Shown one piece after another: positions 43,264 to 52,235 of a stretch of DNA of 64,000 nucleotides. Position 1 is the stretch's first letter. The number at the start of each line of letters is the position of its first letter. Origin of the DNA: Geitlerinema sp. BBD 1991-9 (GTDB taxonomy: Bacteria > Cyanobacteriota > Cyanobacteriia > Cyanobacteriales > Geitlerinemataceae); the NCBI GenBank assembly GCA_001657325.1, contig LWRO01000020.1, positions 1 through 64,000 on the forward strand. The letters run 5' to 3'. Made by a program: the position numbers and the translations under genes. The notes beneath the pieces were generated by a model. The model did no database searches, was not told the origin of the DNA, and saw nothing but the letters and a program-made list of their open reading frames with translations.

Positions 43264-44649
43264 ATGCTCGATCGTATTCTAAAGGGGCGCTACGAAATCC
43301 AGAAACAGCTAGGAAAACGGGTCGGACAACAAACTGTACTGGCCTTAGACCGGCAAACCCAAAACCGAGTTGTCATCAAACTCCTCACCTTTGGTGGCGG
43401 ACTAACCTGGGAAACATTCAAATTATTCGAGCGCGAAGCCCAAACGTTAAAACACCTCGAACACTCCGCGATTCCTCGATACCTCGACTATTTTGAAATC
43501 GAGACGAAGTTCGGAAAAGGATTTGCACTCGTTCAAAGTTATATCGATGCACCGTCTCTCGAGGAACATACCCAAGTGGGACGGACTTTTAGTGAAACTG
43601 AATTAAAGCAAATCGCCAAAGCGGTTTTAGCCATCTGTAATTACCTTCACACTCGCCATCCGATTGTCATCCACCGCGACATCAAACCGGGTAATATTTT
43701 GTTGAAAGATCGATCGGGAAATTCTGTCGGCCGGGTGTACCTCGTCGATTTTGGATCGGTTCGAGCCACAGCTTTCGATCGAGGAACGATGACGGTCGTG
43801 GGAACCTATGGGTATATGCCCCCCGAACAATTTGGCGGACGAGCTGTTCCCGCCTCCGATTTATACGGTTTAGGTGCAACACTGATTTATTTAGCGTCGG
43901 GACGACATCCTGCAGATTTACCCCAAGCCGATCTCCGCATCGACTTCGAGTCCCATGTTAATCTTTCACCATCTTTTATCGATTGGTTGAAATGGATGAC
44001 CGAACCGAGCCTCGATCGACGCTTGCCATCCGCCAGTCGCGCGCTCAAAGCACTAGAAAATCCAACCCAAGCGCAAAGCACTGCTCTGGCGTTAAGTCAA
44101 CCGGCTGGCTCTAAAATTCAATTGACTAAAAGTCGCGAAGCTTTAGAAATTATGATTCCGCCCAAAGGGTGGTGTCTAGAGCTGATCCCCCTAATTGGAT
44201 TTGCAATACTTTGGAATGGATTTTTAGTGATGTGGTATTCTGTCGCGATTTCGACTTGGAGTTCAGGAGGGTGGTTTGCGGCCTTCTTTGCTTTAGGTCA
44301 TCTAGGGGTTGGATTTTGGCTGATTTTTTATATTTTATCAATTCTTTTTAGAGAAACTTATTTGTCTGTCGATCTCAATAAAATCTCTTTAAAACACAAA
44401 CTTTTTAACATTTTCTATCGGCAAGTTTCGCCTGCACCCAGACAACAGATCGTGAAACTAGAAATCAAGTTAGAGAAAGGTTCTTTACAGCGGAAAGGGA
44501 ATACGCAACTGAAACCACAAATTAATATCTGGGCTGGGACGAAAAAATTTGCAATTGGTGGAGGTGGTGTCGTTTCCGAGATTGAATTAGAATGGTTGGC
44601 TCGAGAACTCAGTGACTGGCTGGAATTATCCCTTCACGATTATCGGTAA
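43264..44649 (+). CDS. Membrane-anchored serine/threonine protein kinase
   Basis: 461 residues. Kinase domain about 9-270: glycine loop LGKRVGQQTV, VVIKLL lysine, HRDIKPGNILL (about 139), VYLVDFGSVRA, GTYGYMPPEQFGG, DLYGLGATLIYLASGRHP. Two membrane helices at about 306-330 and 335-365, then a roughly 90-residue C-terminal domain that should lie on the same side as the kinase. The tail (LSVDLNKISLKHKL, KKFAIGGGGVVSEIELEWL) occurs in cyanobacterial kinases and is of unknown role. Start ATG at 43264; no strong ribosome-binding site. Downstream is the MITE-like element at 44747. Confidence 0.9.
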   Translation: MLDRILKGRYEIQKQLGKRVGQQTVLALDRQTQNRVVIKLLTFGGGLTWETFKLFEREAQTLKHLEHSAIPRYLDYFEIETKFGKGFALVQSYIDAPSLEEHTQVGRTFSETELKQIAKAVLAICNYLHTRHPIVIHRDIKPGNILLKDRSGNSVGRVYLVDFGSVRATAFDRGTMTVVGTYGYMPPEQFGGRAVPASDLYGLGATLIYLASGRHPADLPQADLRIDFESHVNLSPSFIDWLKWMTEPSLDRRLPSASRALKALENPTQAQSTALALSQPAGSKIQLTKSREALEIMIPPKGWCLELIPLIGFAILWNGFLVMWYSVAISTWSSGGWFAAFFALGHLGVGFWLIFYILSILFRETYLSVDLNKISLKHKLFNIFYRQVSPAPRQQIVKLEIKLEKGSLQRKGNTQLKPQINIWAGTKKFAIGGGGVVSEIELEWLARELSDWLELSLHDYR

Positions 44650-44738
44650 ATTCGATAAAATTCGATCGGATTTGTCTAGACTAATCGCCTCAAAAAAAAT
44701 CGAGCGATCCTCAGACAATTTGTATCCTTTCCACGCCT

Positions 44739-44877
44739 GAAAATCAGGGTGTATCTCACTTTGGTTATCGGAACCCCACCCATCCTCCCCTTAGCCAGGG
44801 GAGGATGGGTGGGGTAGCGGGACGGAGTCCTTAGGCGGAGGGGTCATTCTACGAAATTGAGATGTACCCGAAAATCA
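44739..44877. mobile_element. 123-bp MITE-like element with 8-bp target duplication at a stop codon
   Basis: The element spans 44747-44869. Its ends GGGTGTATCTCA and, on the other strand, GGGTACATCTCA are relatives of the GGGTGCATCTCA ends at 3646-3746, and 20 bases near the right end (TCATTCTACGAAATTGAGAT) are identical to that copy. Both sides carry GAAAATCA (44739-44746 and 44870-44877), a different 8-bp duplication from the first copy. The right duplication contains the TGA stop codon (44875-44877) of the OmpA-type gene, so the insertion happened right at the 3' end of that gene without changing the protein. Interior: C-rich hairpin CCATCCTCCCC/GGGGAGGATGG. No transposase. Confidence 0.85.
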
Positions 44878-45786
44878 GGGTGTCACTTGAATTTCAATGC
44901 GTCGGTTGCGCTGGCGATTGGCAGGAGTATCGTTAGGCGCGACGAACTGGCTCGCACCGTAGCCGACACTCACCCAGTGATAGCCGTCGCTGTCGAGGGT
45001 ATCGTTAAGATGTTGGACGATTTGCTTGGCTCTGACGAACGTAATTTCGAGCTGCTCTGCTCGATCGTTTCCCTCGTCAGCATAGGCGGCTACGTAGATG
45101 CTCGAATTTGGGGAACTTTGCAATTCTTCTACCAATCGATCGAGGAGGTTCAAGCTTGTCGGATCGAGAACGGTGCCACGGTCGTCGGTAAACAGAACGT
45201 CACTCGGTAACGTCAAGTGTAACGGCGAACTCGATATCGACGCTGGTGTGTCTTGCAGCATTTCCCCGAACAATTGGCTTTCGAGTCGATCGAGTCGAGA
45301 TCGAACAGCAGAGAGCTGTTGTGACAGCGCTTGCTGTTGCTGTGTGCGTTCAGTCTCCGATAGATTTTCCGCCGTCGTGAGTTCGACTGTGCGCGTTTGG
45401 AGCGCAGCGAGATCGGCTTTCAGTTGGACGAATTCGGCTTGAAGTTCCTGACGTTGCTCGGGGGTCAACTCAGACATCGATGGCGCTTCAGGAGGCTTCT
45501 CAACGTCGCGACGAAATCTCTGCTCGGCTTGGCGAGTCAGCTCCACGCGCCACCGTTCGATTGCTGGCTGAGATGGGTTGACTTTTGGATAAAAAAGTGA
45601 TAGAGCGATTCCAGCTGCCGCTCCCAACCCCAAGCCAAAGAAGAGAACGATTAACCGAAACAGCATTGCGATCGTTGCGCTGCCCAAGTTTCCCTGACGT
45701 TCGGAATTGCGCTGACGGCGGCGACGAGTGCGGCGACTTTCCGTCGGCTTAGATCCTGAATTCGGTGTCGGCGGCGTTGAACTCAC
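44875..45786 (-). CDS. OmpA-family membrane protein with coiled coil
   Basis: 303 residues: Arg-rich cytoplasmic N-terminus (about 15-30), membrane helix about 40-65 (LFRLIVLFFGLGLGAAAGIAL), long coiled coil about 100-175, and a C-terminal OmpA-like peptidoglycan-binding domain about 205-303 (LNLLDRLVEELQSSPNSSIY, VAAYADEGNDRAEQLEI, VGYGASQFVAPNDTPANRQR, NRRIEIQV). It should anchor the envelope to peptidoglycan or act in a protein complex. Third gene in a minus-strand run with DUF3038 and DUF4335 genes. The stop codon lies inside the target duplication of the MITE at 44747. Confidence 0.9.
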   Translation of the reverse strand: MSSTPPTPNSGSKPTESRRTRRRRQRNSERQGNLGSATIAMLFRLIVLFFGLGLGAAAGIALSLFYPKVNPSQPAIERWRVELTRQAEQRFRRDVEKPPEAPSMSELTPEQRQELQAEFVQLKADLAALQTRTVELTTAENLSETERTQQQQALSQQLSAVRSRLDRLESQLFGEMLQDTPASISSSPLHLTLPSDVLFTDDRGTVLDPTSLNLLDRLVEELQSSPNSSIYVAAYADEGNDRAEQLEITFVRAKQIVQHLNDTLDSDGYHWVSVGYGASQFVAPNDTPANRQRNRRIEIQVTP

Positions 45787-45891
45787 AAGGCTTCTTCCCT
45801 ATTGATGAGATAACCAGGTGTTGACCGTGAAGCGCGAAGCATGGAAACCACGTTGAGTGGGTTCTCCCCATGTCCTCATTTCCCCATCTCC

Positions 45892-47259
45892 TCAACGTTT
45901 TACACCATCCCACGGGCTAATCTCGATCGCCTGTCGGGCGGTAAAGACGACGCGAAACTCGGCGATCGCAGTGAGGTTGACTTGTCCGTCTTTCAGGAGA
46001 ACGATGGCTGAGGGATCGTACAGCGATTGAATGGGAAGCTCGCCGAAATAGCGGCTTGCAGCAGAAGAGAGCGGTTCGTACTCGACGATCGAGCCGTCTT
46101 CAGTCACAGCCAAGCGGAATTCGAGATCGCGATCGAACACCGGATCGATCGTCCATCGATCGTATAGACGGTCTTGTACGTCCGTCAGCAGTCGATCGAG
46201 CGTTTCGAGATCGTCGATTTTCGGTCGATCGGCAGGTTGGCTCGGATATCCATCCCAGGGACTCACCTGTAAAATGCCGTTTTCGGTAAACACGACCTTA
46301 AACTCAGCCAGCGATTCGACCTCAGCCGTTCCCCCTTCCACCGGAACGTACACCAAATCCGGCAACGGGGTTTCATCGACATATTGTCGGGCGGTCTCGT
46401 TCTCCGAACGATATCCCAAAATCGCACCGTCGATCCCCATGCTGACGCGGTACACCAAATCTCGATCGAACGTCGGCTCGATCGTCCAAGCTTGATTGAC
46501 CTGCTGGTAAAGGCTGTAACGCAACGCTAACAGTCGATCGGCGTCGAGAATTTCGGGAACGGTATCGAGTGTTGGCTCTAACGCCAGTGGTTCCTCCGCT
46601 TCCGGCGGGGCTGACGTCGGCGGATCTCCCTCCGCCGAAGGGGTCAACGTTGAGGTTTCCTCAGACGAACTGGAGATCGGTTCGCGGGGGCGTTCCACCT
46701 CGGGGACTGGGAGAAACGAGAACAAGAGTGCGACGACAGCGAGACTGGAAACGCCAAGCGCGAAAGGTGCAGCTCGTTTGGCGAGCGGTTCTTCGTTGTG
46801 AGCTTCGTGGCGCGTTCTCGGCTTCAGGTCGAGCGTCCAATCCGGTAACGTGCGGCGATCGGCGACCATCTGATCGATCGCTTCCACGAGATCGAACAGT
46901 TGGAGGGTCGTCAAGTCAATTTGAATCGTTTCCCCTTCCGGTTTGTTCGGATCTCGGACGGTCAAACGATGCAAACTGCTCGGTAGCGGTTCGATCGAGA
47001 CCGAGGACTGCGGGATCGCCGTGGGCGGGGAAATTCCGCTGAGCATTCCCTGAGCGTACTGGCTCACCGTGGCGGCGAAGGCTTCTAAAAAACCGCGATC
47101 GCCGCTGAGGGCATGAGGTTTACCCACGAGGTGACATTCAGCATTGACCAATACCGACAACACCGGCCGCGTCGAGGTCTCGTCCGAGTCGTTGGGATCG
47201 CTGATTCCTTCTAAAATCAGCGTACATTCAGGCAAACTATATTTTCGCCGTACAACCAT
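45892..47259 (-). CDS. DUF4335 domain protein with membrane helix
   Basis: 455 residues. The N-terminal DUF4335 domain begins VVRRKYSLPECTLILEGISD with VLVNAECHLVGK, as in cyanobacterial homologues. A membrane helix is at about 172-190 (FALGVSSLAVVALLFSFL), followed by a Pro/Glu-rich linker and a repeated domain at about 235-455 that contains two parallel copies (YSLYQQVNQAWTIEPTFDRD and LLTDVQDRLYDRWTIDPVFD; both with DLVYRV/DLEFRL and GIL/AIEISPWDG). Function unknown. Conserved next to DUF3038 genes; here 131 bases downstream of one and upstream of an OmpA-type gene. Confidence 0.88.
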   Translation of the reverse strand: MVVRRKYSLPECTLILEGISDPNDSDETSTRPVLSVLVNAECHLVGKPHALSGDRGFLEAFAATVSQYAQGMLSGISPPTAIPQSSVSIEPLPSSLHRLTVRDPNKPEGETIQIDLTTLQLFDLVEAIDQMVADRRTLPDWTLDLKPRTRHEAHNEEPLAKRAAPFALGVSSLAVVALLFSFLPVPEVERPREPISSSSEETSTLTPSAEGDPPTSAPPEAEEPLALEPTLDTVPEILDADRLLALRYSLYQQVNQAWTIEPTFDRDLVYRVSMGIDGAILGYRSENETARQYVDETPLPDLVYVPVEGGTAEVESLAEFKVVFTENGILQVSPWDGYPSQPADRPKIDDLETLDRLLTDVQDRLYDRWTIDPVFDRDLEFRLAVTEDGSIVEYEPLSSAASRYFGELPIQSLYDPSAIVLLKDGQVNLTAIAEFRVVFTARQAIEISPWDGVKR

Positions 47260-47322
47260 TCCACCGTTTCCTTATCTGTTCGATCGACGCTCGGGAGTTT
47301 GCGATCCGTTCGACCTGCCAAA

Positions 47323-47392
47323 AATCGTAAATCGTCCATCACCCATCTCGCCCGAACAATCGTAAATCGTAAATCGCAAATCGTAAATCGTC
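47323..47392. repeat. TCGTAAA tandem repeat
   Basis: Between the DUF3038 and DUF4335 genes the 7-mer TCGTAAA or variants occurs five to six times (AATCGTAAATCGTAAATCGC and following), with CCATC-like units in between. Same repeat type as at 40120. Confidence 0.8.
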
Positions 47393-48014
47393 ACACTTCC
47401 CCATCAAACAAGCTCGCCCAAAAACGTTGCATTCCCACCGTTCCGGTGCAGAATAGCAATTGTTCGAGCAACCCCACAGCCAATTCTTCGAGTTTTTCGT
47501 CCGTACTGTACGCGAGAACGCCCGAGCGTCGCGGGTTCATGCGACTGCGAAAGTGGGCGCGAAATCGCTCTAGATAGAACGCCAGTTGTGGATTTCGATC
47601 GAGGGGAAGCTGCTGTTCGTTCAGCTGCTGGCATTCCTTTAACAGCCGACGCAGGGCTAACGTCATACGACGTGCCATAAAACAGGCGATCAGCGTAAGT
47701 GCCTTCGCTTCGTCGAGCGACATCGGCCGCCGTCGGCTCGCTCGGCGCAACGGATTGGTATTGCGAACGAGCCAGAGGGTGACGCGGTTCGGGAGAATTT
47801 GCTCTAAACCCAACTGTTTCGCGAGCGCGAGGATTTCCTGAGAACCGTTGAGGTTTAACGCCTCGATCGCCAACAAAATTAAATCGAGTTGTATCCGCGT
47901 CCGGCGCGAACAGCCGTGGTGTGTGACGGGGAGATCGGGCAGGCTGTCTAGCAGAGGGGCGGTAGTCTGAATAGGGGACGGTGTCGATTGTATTGCACTC
48001 ACAATTGCACTCAC
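47391..48014 (-). CDS. DUF3038 domain protein
   Basis: 207 residues, all-helical and soluble, with the DUF3038 pattern RRTRIQLDLILLAIEALNLN, LAKQLGLEQILPNRVTLWLV, RRRPMSLDEAKALTLIACFM. The family is restricted to cyanobacteria and normally precedes a DUF4335 gene, as it does here. Role unknown. The last coding bases are close to a TCGTAAA repeat. Confidence 0.9.
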   Translation of the reverse strand: MSAIVSAIQSTPSPIQTTAPLLDSLPDLPVTHHGCSRRTRIQLDLILLAIEALNLNGSQEILALAKQLGLEQILPNRVTLWLVRNTNPLRRASRRRPMSLDEAKALTLIACFMARRMTLALRRLLKECQQLNEQQLPLDRNPQLAFYLERFRAHFRSRMNPRRSGVLAYSTDEKLEELAVGLLEQLLFCTGTVGMQRFWASLFDGEV

Positions 48015-48210
48015 AGCATACAGTCCGATTGGATCGGGCGAAGTAAATTCATCGCGTTTTTTAGGCGTTTGACCGTTCGAGCTTTTTCTCGATCGAGGGC
48101 CGTTCGCCGAGGGTGCGACCAGCGCGAAGATTCTTGGTAGGATTTGTTGGGGCCGTCCGAAAACATCCCCAGATAATCATCTGTCAGAATTCCATCTTAC
48201 TCTCACGCCC

Positions 48211-48723
48211 ATGGATCTCAAATCGCTGATTCGCGATATTCCTAATTTTCCGAAACCCGGCGTTCAGTTTCGGGACATTACAACGCTACTGTCTCATCCC
48301 CACGGACTCGCGGCGACGCTCGAGCGACTCACCGAAAAATGCGCTGTGCTGCAACCCGATGTCGTCATCGGGATGGAATCGCGCGGGTTTATGTTTGGCG
48401 TTCCCGTTGCCTACAAACTCGGGGCAGGATTCGTTCCCGTCCGTAAACCTGGTAAATTACCGGCTAAAACGTATTCGGTGGAATACGATCTCGAATACGG
48501 CACCGATCGACTCGAAATTCATTGCGACGCCTTTCAACCCGGTGCGCGCGTGCTGGTCGTGGACGACTTGATCGCCACGGGAGGCACGGCACAGGCAGCC
48601 GCACACCTGATCGATCGAGCCGGCGGTCAACTCGTCGGTTTTGCCTTCGTGGTCGAATTGCGAGACCTTGGCGGTCGCCAGAAACTGCCCGACGTGCCAA
48701 TTGTTAGTCTGTTGGAATACTGA
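48211..48723 (+). CDS. apt: Adenine phosphoribosyltransferase
   Basis: 170 residues, normal length. The PRPP-binding motif [20 protein letters not shown] (about 112-131) is complete, and [20 protein letters not shown] with RDITTLL starts the protein as in other Apt enzymes; [20 protein letters not shown] and [11 protein letters not shown] are also conserved. It salvages adenine to AMP using PRPP. Followed by an ABC permease gene after 50 bases on the same strand. Confidence 0.97.
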   Translation: MDLKSLIRDIPNFPKPGVQFRDITTLLSHPHGLAATLERLTEKCAVLQPDVVIGMESRGFMFGVPVAYKLGAGFVPVRKPGKLPAKTYSVEYDLEYGTDRLEIHCDAFQPGARVLVVDDLIATGGTAQAAAHLIDRAGGQLVGFAFVVELRDLGGRQKLPDVPIVSLLEY

Positions 48724-48773
48724 ACTCGATCGAGTCCACTGCCCTCTCTCCTCAGCACGATTCCCCAACGGCG

Positions 48774-49835
48774 ATGACTTCGACTAAAAAAGCTCCGTTT
48801 CGCAGTCTCCACCTCCAACTCGCCCGCGTCGCGTCTGCTCTAAGCGCAAACGAGGCACTGATGTTCGCCGTCAAACGCCTCGGACAGGGAGCTATCACGT
48901 TATGGCTCGCCTCCATTTTGTGTTTTACCGTCGTACAACTGGCACCGGGAGACTATCTCGACATTCTCAGCCAAGACCCGACGATCTCGCCGGAACTGCT
49001 CGACCAACTCAGACAACAATTCGGTCTCGACCAGACAGCTGTCGTTCGCTATTGGCGCTGGTTCGCGCAAATTCTCACGGATTGGAATTTTGGGCGCAGC
49101 TTCATGTACCAAAAAGAGGTTAGCACCTTGATCGTCGAGCGAGTTGCGAACACGCTGTTGCTATCCGTCGCCTCGTTGGTCGTGACCTGGTCGATCGCGA
49201 TTCCGTTGGGCATTGCTGCTGCCGTGCGCCAAAACACGGCGGTCGATCGAATTCTCCGCCTGTTGAGCTATATCGGTCAGGGATTCCCCAGTTTCATCAC
49301 CGCGCTGCTGTTGTTGATTCTGGCGCAAAATCTCACCCCCTTATTTCCCGTGGGTAACATGACCAGCGTGTTTCATAACGATCTCACGCCGTTGGGGAAA
49401 GGTTTAGATATTGCATGGCACGCCTTTTTGCCTACAGTCGCCCTCAGTATTACCAGCTTTGCGGGTTTACAGCGTTTGATGCGCGGACAGCTCCTCGACG
49501 TGTTGCGTCAAGACTACATTCGCACCGCTCGAGCGAAGGGACTGCCGGAAAATAAGGTCATTTACGTTCACGCTCTCCGAAACGCCGTTAACCCTCTCAT
49601 TACGCTGTTGGGCTTCGAGTTTGCCAACTTGCTCAGCGGGGCGTTTATTACGGAGTATTTTTTCAACTGGCCGGGATTGGGGCGACTCGTCCTCGAAGCT
49701 GTTCGGTCTAAGGATGAGTTCGTGGTCATGGCCAGTTTGATGATGGGGGCGGTGATGTTGATTCTCGGAAATCTTTTCGCCGACTTACTCCTCAAAACGG
49801 TCGATCCTCGCATTCAACTCGGCGATCGAGGATAG
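48774..49835 (+). CDS. DppB/OppB-type ABC transporter permease
   Basis: 353 residues, or 324 if the ATG at 48861 (MFAVKRLGQGAITLWL) is used, which fits the family better at the N-terminus. Six membrane helices; the ATPase-contacting EAA loop reads DYIRTARAKGLPENKVIYVHALRNAVNP. The family moves di- or oligopeptides or nickel into the cell with a second permease, ATPases and a binding protein, none of which are adjacent. Substrate unknown. Confidence 0.9.
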   Translation: MTSTKKAPFRSLHLQLARVASALSANEALMFAVKRLGQGAITLWLASILCFTVVQLAPGDYLDILSQDPTISPELLDQLRQQFGLDQTAVVRYWRWFAQILTDWNFGRSFMYQKEVSTLIVERVANTLLLSVASLVVTWSIAIPLGIAAAVRQNTAVDRILRLLSYIGQGFPSFITALLLLILAQNLTPLFPVGNMTSVFHNDLTPLGKGLDIAWHAFLPTVALSITSFAGLQRLMRGQLLDVLRQDYIRTARAKGLPENKVIYVHALRNAVNPLITLLGFEFANLLSGAFITEYFFNWPGLGRLVLEAVRSKDEFVVMASLMMGAVMLILGNLFADLLLKTVDPRIQLGDRG

Positions 49836-49934
49836 GTGACGATCGAGTGAGGAGCAGTGAGGAGAAACCTTAATGTGCCTCGATCGTATTCGCATTTCTT
49901 TGACCGAGTCCCTATTTCCTACTTCGACTTCTCG

Positions 49935-50219
49935 ATGTTTTCACAAACGTATTACGCACTTCGCTCCCGACAAGACGGCTCGTATCTGAGTGCGCGTCCC
50001 GATCGAGATCGAGCCGATCGATTTATCTTGGTGTTTGCCGAACACTTCGACGCACTGGCGTATATCAATAAATATGCTGAGGATTACAAAGATCGGGTGG
50101 CGGTGGAATCGATCGCACCCACGCAGTTAAAAGGGATTTTTCAACGGTGGAGTTATGTGGGATTGGCTGTCGTGCGCGATCCCCTCCTGCCAAGCATTGA
50201 ATTTTTGCGTCAAGCTTGA
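49935..50219 (+). CDS. Conserved hypothetical protein
   Basis: 94 residues from the ATG at 49935 (MFSQTYYALRSRQDGSYLSA); an upstream start would add 26 residues that look non-coding. The sequence is mixed alpha/beta and acidic/basic, with YLLVFAEHFDALAYINKYA-like helices (RFILVFAEHFDALAYINKYA). Small soluble protein on the same strand between an ABC permease and egtD. I do not recognise the family; similar small proteins occur in cyanobacteria. Confidence 0.65.
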   Translation: MFSQTYYALRSRQDGSYLSARPDRDRADRFILVFAEHFDALAYINKYAEDYKDRVAVESIAPTQLKGIFQRWSYVGLAVVRDPLLPSIEFLRQA

Positions 50220-50319
50220 GATCGATCGAACTAGTGCGACAATAAAACGCAACTCGGGAGACCGTCACACCCATCGTTAGCGAGAGCGAGACGGTTGGCT
50301 CCGAGCTGTAGAGTGTAAC

Positions 50320-51351
50320 ATGGGTGATATGCAAGTTTCTAAGGCTCCAGCCTCGACGGTTGACGGATCGCGTCTTCAAATCGACGATCTCCTCGATGGA
50401 AACGCCGCTCCCAATTCCGATCTCAATTCAGGGGCAGATGTCATCAGCGGTTTGGCACGAATTCCGAAAACGCTTCCGCCGCATTATTTTTACGATCGTC
50501 ACGGTTCCCATCTGTTCGAGCAAATCTGCGAACTGCCGGAATACTACCCCACACGCACCGAGGCGGCAATTCTGAGTCAGTACGCCGACGACATCGCACA
50601 AATCACGGGTCCGAGCGATCTCGTCGAACTCGGAAGCGGTAGCTCGACGAAAACGCGCTTACTCCTCGACGCTTATGCTGGGTTAGACGATCGACTGTTT
50701 TACTCCCCCATTGATGTGAGTGGGGGAATGCTCGAACAAAGCGCTTATACCCTGCTGGAAGACTATCCCACGCTCTCCGTGCGTGGGCTGGTGGGAACTT
50801 ACGAACAGGCACTCGATCGGCTCCCACCGACATCGCTTCCGACCCGCACGATCCTCTTTTTAGGAAGTACGATCGGCAATCTCAACCCCTGCGAGTGCGA
50901 TGAATTTCTCGATCGCATTTCTCGCGCCTTACAGCCGGACGAATATTTCTTACTCGGCATCGATTTGCAAAAGCCAAAACCGATCCTCGAAGCAGCTTAC
51001 AACGATTCTCAAAACGTGACCGCACAATTCAATCTGAATATGCTCTGTCACCTTAACCATCGATTCAGCGGTGATTTCGAGCCTGCCCAGTTCCAACACT
51101 GGGCATTTTTTAACGAAAAGGAATCTCAAATAGAAATGCACCTTCGCAGTATCGTTTCTCAAACAGCCTTGTTAGAAAAACTCGATCTGATCGTCGAATT
51201 GGCTAAGGGGGAAACCATCCTCACGGAAATTTCTCGCAAGTTCGATCCGGAGGCAATGCAAGCTCAACTCAGCACCAAAGGTCTAGAAACCATCAATTTT
51301 TGGAGCGATCCTCAAGAGTGGTTTGGTGTACTGCTTTGCCAAAAACAGTAA
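50320..51351 (+). CDS. egtD: L-histidine N-alpha-methyltransferase (EgtD-type)
   Basis: 343 residues of the DUF2260/EgtD family: LPPHYFYDRHGSHLFEQICELPEYYPTR is the family signature at about 48-75, then the SAM-binding VELGSGSSTKTRLLL (about 98-112), PIDVSGGML, and LFLGSTIGNLNP. EgtD trimethylates histidine to hercynine, the first step of ergothioneine synthesis. EgtB, which usually lies next to it and adds sulfur, is not in the window, so the pathway is inferred from the family only. Confidence 0.9.
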   Translation: MGDMQVSKAPASTVDGSRLQIDDLLDGNAAPNSDLNSGADVISGLARIPKTLPPHYFYDRHGSHLFEQICELPEYYPTRTEAAILSQYADDIAQITGPSDLVELGSGSSTKTRLLLDAYAGLDDRLFYSPIDVSGGMLEQSAYTLLEDYPTLSVRGLVGTYEQALDRLPPTSLPTRTILFLGSTIGNLNPCECDEFLDRISRALQPDEYFLLGIDLQKPKPILEAAYNDSQNVTAQFNLNMLCHLNHRFSGDFEPAQFQHWAFFNEKESQIEMHLRSIVSQTALLEKLDLIVELAKGETILTEISRKFDPEAMQAQLSTKGLETINFWSDPQEWFGVLLCQKQ

Positions 51352-51359
51352 CATTTCCT

Positions 51360-51478
51360 CTACTCAACGTACACTTTGAGGTCGAACTCGTTCGATGCTT
51401 TCCGAGGCGATTCCCGATGAAACTGGAAGCCCGCGCTGTACCCGATTGGGTTAGCGTCGGGTAGTTCAAAAGTATACT
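51360..51478 (-). pseudogene. Orphan C-terminal coding remnant
   Basis: On the minus strand the frame ending at the TAG at 51360 reads YTFELPDANPIGYSAGFQ and then FHRESPRKASNEFDLKVYVE over about 38 codons, and is protein-like. Upstream of about 51478 the same frame enters antisense of the Rpn fragment, where it is not coding. Probably the 3' end of a gene cut off by insertion of the Rpn/Uma2 islet. Family not recognised. Confidence 0.3.
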
Positions 51479-51479
51479 G

Positions 51480-51812
51480 GTGAGTAAGTTTCCAGAGTTG
51501 AGCTTGGAGAAAATACGGGAGATGTTGGATATCACGAACGTCAGACTTCAGGACACCCAGTTTTACAAGGATGTGTTCGCCGAAGGCCGCCAAGAAGGCC
51601 GCCAAGAAGGCCGCCAGGAAGGTCTCGACCAAGGCGAACTGGAGATACTGCTACGACAGTTAACCCGTCGTTGTGGGGAACTGTCCCCCCAACAGCAGCA
51701 ACAGGTGAAGTCCCTGTCTCGGACGCAGCGGGAAGCCTTGGCGGATGCCCTGTTGGATTTTACGGGAATGGCGGATTTTGAGTCTTGGTTGGAGAGTCTC
51801 AGCGGTAGCTAA
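51480..51812 (+). pseudogene. C-terminal fragment of an Rpn/DUF4351 nuclease-transposase-like protein (copy 1)
   Basis: 110 codons from a GTG at 51480. Matches the last third of the intact gene at 55548-56411: LSLEKIREMLDITNVRLQDTQF, the DUF4351 segment LLRQLTRRCGELSPQQQQQV and LADALLDFTGMADFESWL. The N-terminal PD-(D/E)XK nuclease part is missing, so no nuclease activity is expected. A 12-bp unit (GAAGGCCGCCAA) repeats three times at 51581-51616, encoding GRQE repeats. A second, more decayed copy follows directly. Confidence 0.8.
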
Positions 51813-51815
51813 GCC

Positions 51816-52093
51816 TTGAGAAAATACGGGAGATGTTGGATATCACGAACGTCAGACTTCAGGACACCCAGTTTTACAAGGATGTGTTCGCCGAAGGGTG
51901 TCAGGAAGGCGAACTGGAGATACTGCTGCGACTGTTAACCCATCGTTGGGGGGAACTGTCCCCCCAACAGTAGCAACAGGTGAAGTTCCTGTCTCGGACG
52001 CAACGGGAAGCCTTGGCGGATGCGCTATTGGATTTTATGGGAATGGCGGATTTTCAGGCATGGTTGCAGGAAATCAGCGAACGTGAAGCGTGA
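51816..52093 (+). pseudogene. Tandem copy 2 of the Rpn/DUF4351 fragment with a nonsense codon
   Basis: Nearly the same nucleotide sequence as 51503-51800, from GAGAAAATACGGGAGATG on. It lacks the 12-bp repeat array and has a TAG at 51971-51973 where copy 1 has CAG, so the frame is broken in the DUF4351 region. The frame stays open after this to TGA at 52091-52093. A recent tandem duplication is the simplest reading. Confidence 0.8.
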
Positions 52094-52235
52094 AGAGGCG
52101 GTGTAAGTACAAAACGCCGATCTCGGCTTAAGAATTGCAGATGCGGATGGTAAGAGTAAGAGCGCCAACTGCCACATCTGAATGTCAATCTGATGAGTAT
52201 CATACAGATTTTATATCGTTGATGGATGGAGTTCG

